Under the pieces are notes generated by a model that worked only from the letters and a program-made list of their open reading frames with translations, made no database searches and had not been told where the DNA came from. From assembly GCA_002314265.1 (NCBI GenBank), contig DCEW01000065.1, forward strand, positions 1-6,075: a stretch of DNA of 6,075 bases. The letters are read 5' to 3'. Made by a program: the position numbers and the translations under genes. This stretch comes from Flavobacteriales bacterium UBA1820. GTDB lineage: Bacteria; Bacteroidota; Bacteroidia; Flavobacteriales; UBA1820. Shown piece after piece: positions 1-5,756 of this stretch; position 1 is the stretch's first letter, and each line of letters opens with the position of its first letter.

Positions 1-47
1 CGCTTCGCTTGCCCGCCAAAAAACGGATTTTTTATAAAGATAGTAAA

Positions 48-73
48 GGGGAGTAGGAGGAACCTTATTCCCC
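48..73 (-). terminator. Possible hairpin terminator overlapping the ridA stop codon
   Basis: On the minus strand GGGGA (73-69) can pair with TCCCC (52-48), with an inner AGG/CCT pairing and a small loop. It is followed by a T-rich but broken run (TTTACTATCTTTAT). A second, A/T-only hairpin (six A, TCCG, six T) follows at about 34-19. The stem is short and has an internal bulge, and the U-tract is not continuous, so this is only a candidate end for the lptD-ridA transcript. The remaining bases 1-47 show no gene. Confidence 0.25.
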
Positions 74-445
74 GGCGATCATCATGATCTCGATGTTGAC
101 GTTCTTGGGCAGATTGGCTACCTGATAGGCCACACGGGCCGGTGCCGTTTCGGGCTTGAAGTATTCGGAATATACCTTGTTGACCTTCTCGAAATCGTTG
201 ATGTCCTTGAGCAGGATAGTAGCCTGGAGGACATTTTCGAAGGTCATGCCGGCCGCACGGAGGATTTCTCCGATGTTGTCCATCACCAGGCGGGTTTCCT
301 TCTTGGCCGAATCCAATACGACTTTGCCCGTCTCGGGGTCGATGGGGATCTGTCCGGAGATGTAGAGCATCGAACCGTATTTTACAGCTTGGGAGTACGC
401 ACCGATGGGTTGGGGAGCTTTGGGGGTAAAGATGATCTGTTTCAT
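65..445 (-). CDS. ridA: RidA family reactive intermediate deaminase (enamine/imine deaminase)
   Basis: A 126-residue YjgF/YER057c/UK114-family protein, full length for the family. RidA enzymes hydrolyse the reactive 2-aminoacrylate and related enamines/imines released by PLP enzymes such as threonine/serine dehydratase, protecting PLP enzymes in the cytoplasm; the active form is a trimer. Visible family features are the N-terminal PIGAYSQAV block with Tyr17, the SGQIPIDPETG block with Ser30, Arg104 in the APAR motif and Glu119 in the final NIEI strand. Arg104 and Glu119 match the substrate-binding Arg and the Glu of active RidA proteins, so it should be a genuine deaminase. The residue equivalent to the E. 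coli active-site-pocket Cys107 appears to be Ala106 here. The ATG start at 445 gives the normal RidA N-terminus. It begins 40 nt after the lptD stop with no obvious promoter between, so it is probably co-transcribed with lptD. No signal peptide. Confidence 0.95.
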   Translation of the reverse strand: MKQIIFTPKAPQPIGAYSQAVKYGSMLYISGQIPIDPETGKVVLDSAKKETRLVMDNIGEILRAAGMTFENVLQATILLKDINDFEKVNKVYSEYFKPETAPARVAYQVANLPKNVNIEIMMIAGE

Positions 446-485
446 GGTATTAACATGGTATTGATAAGAAGTCTGGTTGATTGGT

Positions 486-3224
486 TCAGTTGAAGATGGA
501 GCTGCGGTAGTACTTGCTTTGGTCGTACTTCAAGTCGCGCAGCAGCGAAGCCGATACGCCGATAAAGAAGCTGTAGTTGGAGTAATACGAGATGGGCGCC
601 CAGGTAAGGGTCATGTTCCAGGTGCCGAGGCTGCGGGCGAAATTGAAACGCAGGTCGGTGATCTGGCTGGCCTCGAAGTCGTATCCGGTGCTCATTTCCA
701 TTTTCCATTTCTGGGAAAAGGCCAAGGAACCGCTCAGGGTGAGCGAATTGGTCTTGGTCGGCGTTTTTGAGACTTTGCTGTACGAATAAGTATAAGAGAG
801 GCGGATCGACCAGTCGGGGGCATAGTCCATGTAGCCGTCCGGGTCGTAGGTACCTTCCGAATCGCCGTTGTTTTTATTCTGGGACGATGATTTTCCCTGT
901 CCCTCTTTCTTTTTGCGGAAGTCGGCCTGGGAGACGGTAAAACCGGTGTTGAAGCTGGCAAAGGTCAGTCGGGGAGGTCCGTATTCGTCGATCCGGTTGT
1001 AGTTTTCATCCACCTTGTACGGGGAGAAATTGAACCGGAAGTTCAGGTTGATCCGGTCCTGGAAAAAATTGGTGCTTCCCGAGATAGGAATGTCCGAGAG
1101 TTTGAACTGTGCCGCAGCGAAGTTGTACGATATGCTGGTGTTGAGGTTGTTGAGCAGCTTTATCTTTTTGGTCTTCGTGCCGGTCGAATCGCTCTTGTCC
1201 GCCACTTTGGCTTCGAAATTGTTGGAGAGCGAGAAGGACAGGGACTGTTGTTGTCCGCCGAAGCCTGGCGGCGAACTGATCCCGACCCCGGCATCGAAGT
1301 ACGAGAAATACTGGAGTTCGGCCAGCCGGTCGCCCGTCTGTACGGCGTAGTAGTAGCCCCAGAATTCGGTCGAAAAGTCCGGGGAAAACGTGTATTGGAG
1401 TGTCGGACTCACCACGTGACGGATGGCACGCAGGGAACCCTTCTCCCCGAAATTGAACAGCCCGTAGAGCATCGTGGAGAGCGAAGCCGATGTGCTGAAG
1501 GTACGCAGGGCCTTGAATCCCGAAAGGGTGTCCGTTACCAGGGTGCCGCTATCCTCGTCCCAGTGTTTCTGGGTGTATTTGAAGTTCCAATCCTCGTTGT
1601 AGTTTGCACTCAGGCTCAGGCTGAAGTATTTCAATACCTTGTAGGTGGCGCTGATGGGGATGCGGTGGGTAACGCCCATCTTGGCTTTCTTCCACATGTT
1701 CGAGGTCATGAAATCGCTGATCGGCAGGTCGGATACCGAGTTGGTCCCGGTCATGGTCCACTGCAGATTGATCTTCTCGTACCATTTCCGTCCGTCGGAT
1801 TCCTTGCGCTTGAAGGGATAGATACGGTTCATCGTTACCAGCAGTGTCGGAAAGGTCAGGGACATCCTGTCCGTGGAGTTGTTCTGGGACTGGTTGATCG
1901 TCAGACTGGTGGTGAAGGGTGAAGAACCCCAAGTCTTGCTCAGGTTGATGGAGGACGAGGTAACCGAATTGGTAATGTAGTTGTTGGTATAGATCTGGTC
2001 CAGCGAATTTTGGTAGTATCCCGACGACGAGAAATTGACATTGGCCGAAAGGGAAAGTCCCGGCATCCACTTGCTGTCCTGACGGTGGCTCCAGGTCAGG
2101 CTCCAAGGGCGGCTCTTGCTGTAGTTCGGCAGGCCGATTTCTCCATATACCGTGTTGGAAAAGTCGAACGAGAGGCTTCCCGAGAAGTGGTATTTCCAGA
2201 TGTAATTCAGTGTGGTACGGATCGCCCAGGAACCTTTCGTGTAGATGTCCCCCCGGACTTCGGCGTGGAGGTAGTCGTTGAATACCAGGTAATACCCCAG
2301 GTTCCGCAAGCCGAACCCTTGGTCGTTGGTCACATCGTAACTGGGCAGCAGCACCCCCGATGCCGGATAAGTGTTCAGCGGGAAAAAGGCGAACGGCAGT
2401 ACCAGCGGGGTGGGCACGTCCGCGATGTACAATTGGGAAAAACCTGCCACGAGACTTTCTCCGGCGGTCATCTTCACCCGGCTCGATCGGATGTAGTAAT
2501 CCGTCTCCTCACCCGTGCCGTCTATCCAGCCGCGGAGTTTTTCATCGGTGGAAAAATAGAAGTCGGAAGCGTAGTAGACGTTTTCCCCTTCCTTGCGCAC
2601 GTCCCGTCCTGCCCCGTAGCCTTCCTGCTGGCTGGTCTTTACGTTGCGGATGTAGCCGCGCTGGGTATTGTAGTCGTACACCATCGAATAGGCATCGTAC
2701 TGCTGGTCGCCTTGGGTAAAGATGGGTTTTTGGGTTTGTACACCGTTGGAGTCCAGGATGGAACGCGCATAGGCAATACCGTTGGCGTAGTCCAGCATGA
2801 TGTATCCGGCTTCGATCTTTACATCGCCGTAGACGATCTGTGCCTCGTCGTAGAAGTAAGCTCGCTTGGTCGTTTCGTCGATGTCGTAAAACCCTTTCGC
2901 CTGATAATTGACATCGCTCATCAGGATGCGGTCTTTCTTACGGACCGTGCTGTCGGCTACCATGAGGGAATCGGGGAAAGGATCCACTGTGGTGGAATCG
3001 CCCGGAAAGAGGCCGGGGACTTCTTCCGGAAAGGCCACCTGGTCGCCTGTCCGGGAAAGGCTGTCGGGTGTCCGGGAAGGAAGTCCCAGTACGGACAGGA
3101 CAGTCGTATCGGCGGGCAGCAGCGCCACGTTTCCCTCTGCCGGGGCGATGTGGGCGTATGCGGCCTGGGCAAAAAAGGCAAGCAGCAAAAAAAATGTTAG
3201 TATGCCTTTGCGATTTGTGTACAA
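486..3224 (-). CDS. lptD: LptD-type LPS-assembly outer membrane protein (OstA/LptD family, Bacteroidetes form)
   Basis: LptD is the outer-membrane beta-barrel that, with LptE, inserts lipopolysaccharide into the outer leaflet. With the start chosen here the product is 912 residues, longer than the roughly 780 of E. coli LptD. Visible order: a signal peptide at residues 1-24 (Asn-Arg-Lys, then a Leu/Phe core, ending AYA before His25); a Pro/Ser/Thr-rich linker to about 95; an OstA/LptA-like beta domain at about 100-265; then a 600-residue barrel of alternating aromatic/polar strands. The best diagnostic is PFAFFPLN followed by SGVLLPSYD (residues 277-296) and a nearby GFGLRNLGYY block, matching the LptD plug/first-strand region (FYFPI...SGFLYPS in proteobacteria). 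The frame stays open up to 3785, but that extension lacks family features and runs antisense into the amidase gene. The TTG at 3224 sits directly before the signal peptide and no ATG is suitably placed, so I prefer it. A charged Lys/Ser/Asn/Gly loop lies at about 767-795. The mature protein has no cysteine. Confidence 0.9.
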   Translation of the reverse strand: MYTNRKGILTFFLLLAFFAQAAYAHIAPAEGNVALLPADTTVLSVLGLPSRTPDSLSRTGDQVAFPEEVPGLFPGDSTTVDPFPDSLMVADSTVRKKDRILMSDVNYQAKGFYDIDETTKRAYFYDEAQIVYGDVKIEAGYIMLDYANGIAYARSILDSNGVQTQKPIFTQGDQQYDAYSMVYDYNTQRGYIRNVKTSQQEGYGAGRDVRKEGENVYYASDFYFSTDEKLRGWIDGTGEETDYYIRSSRVKMTAGESLVAGFSQLYIADVPTPLVLPFAFFPLNTYPASGVLLPSYDVTNDQGFGLRNLGYYLVFNDYLHAEVRGDIYTKGSWAIRTTLNYIWKYHFSGSLSFDFSNTVYGEIGLPNYSKSRPWSLTWSHRQDSKWMPGLSLSANVNFSSSGYYQNSLDQIYTNNYITNSVTSSSINLSKTWGSSPFTTSLTINQSQNNSTDRMSLTFPTLLVTMNRIYPFKRKESDGRKWYEKINLQWTMTGTNSVSDLPISDFMTSNMWKKAKMGVTHRIPISATYKVLKYFSLSLSANYNEDWNFKYTQKHWDEDSGTLVTDTLSGFKALRTFSTSASLSTMLYGLFNFGEKGSLRAIRHVVSPTLQYTFSPDFSTEFWGYYYAVQTGDRLAELQYFSYFDAGVGISSPPGFGGQQQSLSFSLSNNFEAKVADKSDSTGTKTKKIKLLNNLNTSISYNFAAAQFKLSDIPISGSTNFFQDRINLNFRFNFSPYKVDENYNRIDEYGPPRLTFASFNTGFTVSQADFRKKKEGQGKSSSQNKNNGDSEGTYDPDGYMDYAPDWSIRLSYTYSYSKVSKTPTKTNSLTLSGSLAFSQKWKMEMSTGYDFEASQITDLRFNFARSLGTWNMTLTWAPISYYSNYSFFIGVSASLLRDLKYDQSKYYRSSIFN

Positions 3225-3245
3225 TGCGTTTAAATGATAATTTTG
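3214..3245 (+). promoter_or_regulatory. Predicted Bacteroidetes-type promoter for the amidase gene
   Basis: TTTG at 3214-3217 (-33 element) is separated by 20 nt from TAATTTTG at 3238-3245 (-7 element, consensus TAnnTTTG), followed by C. The expected start of transcription is about 3252, giving a 5' leader of about 165 nt before the ATG at 3417. The -33 element lies within the first codons of lptD, so polymerase binding here would cover the lptD start. No other pair in 3225-3416 fits as well. The match is to a known consensus; activity is inferred. Confidence 0.45.
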
Positions 3246-3307
3246 CTGGGGAGTTGCCCGTGTGCCCGTATTTTCCCCGGATGGTTTTACAAGGCTCAAA
3301 ATTATCA
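3235..3307. repeat. 11-bp perfect inverted repeat in the lptD/amidase divergent promoter region
   Basis: TGATAATTTTG at 3235-3245 is the exact reverse complement of CAAAATTATCA at 3297-3307, with 51 nt between the arms. The match stops at both ends (3234/3308 and 3246/3296 do not pair). Each arm contains TAATTTTG, a match to the Bacteroidetes -7 consensus TAnnTTTG, on the plus strand at left and the minus strand at right. It could be a pair of promoters, a dimeric operator, or both. The repeat is directly visible; its function is inferred. Confidence 0.6.
3297..3304 (-). promoter_or_regulatory. Possible -7 element of the lptD-ridA promoter
   Basis: On the minus strand TAATTTTG (3304 to 3297) fits TAnnTTTG and would start transcription near 3290, about 66 nt before the lptD TTG start. 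I find no TTG/TTTG at the expected -33 distance (about 3324-3330), so it would be a weak or activator-dependent promoter. It is the right arm of the inverted repeat. Confidence 0.3.
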
Positions 3308-3416
3308 AATTTTTACGGCTTTGGCTGTCCTTGCGCGCGTTAATGCGGTGTGAAATTTGATCTTTCCCGGTTTTGCGAAAGAGGATGATGGGCAATGTGT
3401 TGATAATAAATAAGAT

Positions 3417-4619
3417 ATGTTTGTGAAAAAAGATAGGATCTTCGCTTGGGGTACCCGAGGAGGGATTGGGGTGCTTCTCCTGTTGGCCGCCGGGTTTTTC
3501 TCGGGTCGGGCGTATGCCCAGTCGGGGGACGAGGGGAAATTCATCGTCGTGTTGGATCCCGGCCATGGGGGAAAAGCGGCAGGAACGACAGGAACGGGCC
3601 GTTATCGGCAAACGACGGAAAAGCATATTGTGCTCAATGTAGCATTGGAGGTCCGGAAATTGTTGGAGTCCAAGGCATCGGATATTCGTGTAGTAATGAC
3701 CCGTACCCGGGATACGGATGTGGGGTTGAATCAACGTTCGGTTATTGCAAATAAAGCAAAAGCACATCTGTTCGTTTCCATCCACTGCAATTCTTTAGCC
3801 AATGTCAAAAGGGATGGACCGAAAATATGGGGAGCGGAAACCTATGTGATGTCGCTCAACAAACTGGATGACAACCGGGAGATTGCCCAGAAAGAAAATG
3901 CAGACATTTTGTTGGAGGAGAACTACAAAGAAGTGTACAAAGGCTTCGACCCGAGCGATCCGAGGGCTACGATCAGCATAGATTTGGAACAAGCCAAGCA
4001 TTTGACCGGAAGTATCGAAATGGCCAAGATGGTTCAAAAACACCTTGCTTCTACTGCCGGACGAAAGGATAAAGGTGTAAAACAGGCCGGTTTTTGGGTA
4101 ATATGTTACAATACGATGCCTTCTGTCTTAACAGAAATAGGCTATTTATCCAATGCGACAGAAGAAGCATTCTTGCACTCTGAAAAGGGGCAAAAACAGA
4201 TAGCCCAAGCATTGTGCGACGCAATACTTGAATATAAAGCGCGTTTTTACGACGCGACAGGAGGCAATACCTCTTCGGCGTCCAGCATCGAAAGCGTGAT
4301 GTCTTCCGTGCTGTCCGATACGTCCGAAGGGCAGGATCGGGATGCCGCCTCTGCGGTACAGTATTGCGTGCAACTCACCGCTTCGCCCAAGGCGCTGGAT
4401 GTGCGCACGAACGTGCTGCTGAAAAAATTCCGGGGGGTGGAGTATTTCCGGGAAAACGGGATGTACAAGTACACCACGGCGCGGGTAGCACGGTATGCCC
4501 AGGCGGTGGAGGCACTCGCGGATGCCCGGGAAAAGGGGGCGAAGGATGCTTTCATCGTGGCCTTCCGTGGCGACGAAAAGATCGATGTGGCTCGGGCACG
4601 CTCGCTTTCGGGGGAATAA
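3417..4619 (+). CDS. Exported N-acetylmuramoyl-L-alanine amidase (Amidase_3) with C-terminal SPOR domain
   Basis: A zinc amidase that cuts the bond between N-acetylmuramic acid and L-alanine of the stem peptide in periplasmic peptidoglycan, typically for daughter-cell separation. It has 400 residues. A signal peptide covers about 1-34 (basic start, GVLLLLAAGFF core, AYA before Gln35). The Amidase_3 catalytic domain spans about 42-275: DPGHGG with zinc ligand His50, Glu68 in TTEKH, MTRTRD at 94-99, SIHCN with His123, and catalytic Glu240 in the LTEIGYLSN block. All expected metal and catalytic residues are present. Between His123 and Glu240 is a long helical segment (about 150-210) placed like the autoinhibitory insertion of the AmiB/AmiC type. 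A Ser/Thr-rich linker (281-312) leads to a SPOR-like domain (about 314-395, YCVQLTAS...YKYTTARVARYAQAVEAL), which in this family binds glycan strands stripped of stem peptides. There is no AMIN domain. GC content is about 44% at 3721-4260 but about 60% after 4261. Confidence 0.93.
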   Translation: MFVKKDRIFAWGTRGGIGVLLLLAAGFFSGRAYAQSGDEGKFIVVLDPGHGGKAAGTTGTGRYRQTTEKHIVLNVALEVRKLLESKASDIRVVMTRTRDTDVGLNQRSVIANKAKAHLFVSIHCNSLANVKRDGPKIWGAETYVMSLNKLDDNREIAQKENADILLEENYKEVYKGFDPSDPRATISIDLEQAKHLTGSIEMAKMVQKHLASTAGRKDKGVKQAGFWVICYNTMPSVLTEIGYLSNATEEAFLHSEKGQKQIAQALCDAILEYKARFYDATGGNTSSASSIESVMSSVLSDTSEGQDRDAASAVQYCVQLTASPKALDVRTNVLLKKFRGVEYFRENGMYKYTTARVARYAQAVEALADAREKGAKDAFIVAFRGDEKIDVARARSLSGE

Positions 4620-4620
4620 T

Positions 4621-4643
4621 CCGTTGGCGGCTTGACGGTTTTT
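4621..4643 (+). terminator. Weak terminator-like hairpin after the amidase gene
   Basis: CCGT (4621-4624) can pair with ACGG (4635-4638) around a 10-nt loop, followed by five T (4639-4643). It begins two bases after the amidase stop codon. A 4-bp stem is short for intrinsic termination, so partial read-through into the MCE gene is likely even if it works. It overlaps the proposed -33 element of the next gene. Confidence 0.25.
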
Positions 4644-4654
4644 CTATACCTTTG
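4624..4654 (+). promoter_or_regulatory. Predicted Bacteroidetes-type promoter for the MCE/MlaD-family gene
   Basis: TACCTTTG at 4647-4654, followed by CA, is an exact fit to the -7 consensus TAnnTTTG. A TTG at 4624-4626 lies 20 nt upstream as the -33 element. Transcription should start near 4661, about 26 nt before the TTG start codon at 4687. This suggests the MCE gene can be expressed independently of the amidase gene just upstream. It is the best promoter match in the window. Confidence 0.6.
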
Positions 4655-4686
4655 CACGGATAGCTAACGAAAAAACAGTTTCGACC

Positions 4687-5673
4687 TTGAAATACAAGAG
4701 AGAATTCAAGATAGGATTGGTGAGTTTCGTGATCCTCATTGCATTTATCTGGGGGGTGAATTTCATCAAAGGGCACAACTTCTTCAGCCCGAACAACAGT
4801 TACTATGCCGTGTATCCTTCTTCGGGAGGTTTGCAGACCGGGCGCGTGGTCAAGATCAATGGCGTAACGGTAGGCTTGGTGTCGGACATCCGTTTTTATT
4901 CTCCCGATCTGGACAGCGTCGTAGTGCGTTTTGATGTGGACAAGAAATACCGCTTCACCCGCAATTCCATCGTGGAGATCGGTTCCGGAACCTCGCTCAT
5001 GTCGGATGTGGAGATGAGCATCGTACTCGTCCCCGGCGGAATGCTGGCCGAGGACGGAGATACCCTTCAGGGGGTTCTCAACGGAGGACTGATGGAGATG
5101 ATCGGCAGCACGATCAAACCGCTGCGCACTTCGATGGTCCAGACACTGGCCTCGTTGGATTCCGCGCTCAAGCGGGTAAACGAGTTGATGGATCAGGAAA
5201 ACCAGGCGAATATCTCCTCGTCGCTGGCCTCGCTCTCCGTTACGTTGGAAAATACCCGGAAGATGTCGGCCGATTTGGCGGCCATGTTGGATCGGGAGCA
5301 AGGACAGATCCCCCGGATAGCCGACCACCTGGCTTCCGGCACGGGCAAACTGGACAGCCTGCTTGCGGAGGTTTCGGCAGAGGATTTTGCCTCCACGCTG
5401 GCCGATCTGCGCAGTACGCTGGCCAACCTGACGGAGATCACGGCCAAGGCCAATTCCGGCGAAGGTACCGTCGGGCGTTTGTTGGAAGACAGACAGGTGT
5501 ATGACAATCTGGTCGAGGCTACCCGTTCGCTCGATGCGCTGCTGGCCGACGTGAAAGCCAACCCGAGGCGCTACGTCAATGTTTCGGTCTTCGGCAAGAA
5601 AGAACCTACTGAGACCAGCCGGGTGAAGGATTCGCTCCGGGCAGCTCGTCTTCGTGCCCGCGCAGCCGAATGA
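4687..5673 (+). CDS. MCE/MlaD-family lipid transport protein (inner-membrane anchored)
   Basis: MCE proteins form hexameric rings, anchored in the inner membrane, that carry phospholipids or other lipids across the periplasm with an ABC transporter (MlaE permease, MlaF ATPase in the Mla system). This one has 328 residues. The short cytoplasmic start KYKREFKIG is followed by one membrane helix (about 10-26). A single MCE domain lies at about 37-117 (YYAVYPSSGGLQTGRVVKINGVTVG by pattern, then the IVEIGSGTSLMSDVEMSI strands). A long, mostly helical, probably coiled-coil tail covers about 140-292, and a conserved-looking end reads GEGTVGRLLEDRQVYDNL...NPRRYVNVSVFGK (258-304). E. coli MlaD is much shorter, about 180 residues, so the tail marks the longer MCE form common in Bacteroidetes. 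The start is TTG at 4687, because no ATG fits and the basic stretch plus helix begins there. No MlaE, MlaF or MlaB gene is in the window. Orthology to MlaD itself is not proven, so no symbol is given. Confidence 0.9.
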   Translation: MKYKREFKIGLVSFVILIAFIWGVNFIKGHNFFSPNNSYYAVYPSSGGLQTGRVVKINGVTVGLVSDIRFYSPDLDSVVVRFDVDKKYRFTRNSIVEIGSGTSLMSDVEMSIVLVPGGMLAEDGDTLQGVLNGGLMEMIGSTIKPLRTSMVQTLASLDSALKRVNELMDQENQANISSSLASLSVTLENTRKMSADLAAMLDREQGQIPRIADHLASGTGKLDSLLAEVSAEDFASTLADLRSTLANLTEITAKANSGEGTVGRLLEDRQVYDNLVEATRSLDALLADVKANPRRYVNVSVFGKKEPTETSRVKDSLRAARLRARAAE

Positions 5674-5756
5674 TTTTCTTCCGCCTGTGGGGTGGAGTTT
5701 TGCCGGGCGAGGCGGATCGGCGCGATAAGGATTTCGCATAGTTTTTTCTTTGAAAA

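Noticed and set aside
2010..3200. A 396-residue open frame on the plus strand inside lptD
   Set aside because: It is fully antisense to the conserved LptD plug/first-strand region, with no family motif and no promoter match noted. LptD accounts for the constraint.
3352..3359. GAAATTTG as an amidase promoter -7 box
   Set aside because: It lacks the TA of the consensus and the nearest TTTG upstream is about 28 nt away, too far for a -33 element. The pair at 3214-3245 fits better.
3580..3597. Short tandem repeat CAGGAACGA/CAGGAACGG in the amidase gene
   Set aside because: Only two imperfect 9-bp copies, encoding a Gly-Thr turn near the zinc site. Ordinary coding sequence explains it.
3225..3785. 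N-terminal extension of LptD to an ATG at 3785
   Set aside because: The extra 187 residues would overlap the amidase gene antisense, place the signal peptide in the middle of the protein, and show no LptD similarity.
5681..5715. Inverted repeat CCGCCT / AGGCGG after the MCE gene
   Set aside because: The stem is 6 bp with a 23-nt loop and no T-tract, which is too weak to call a terminator or operator.
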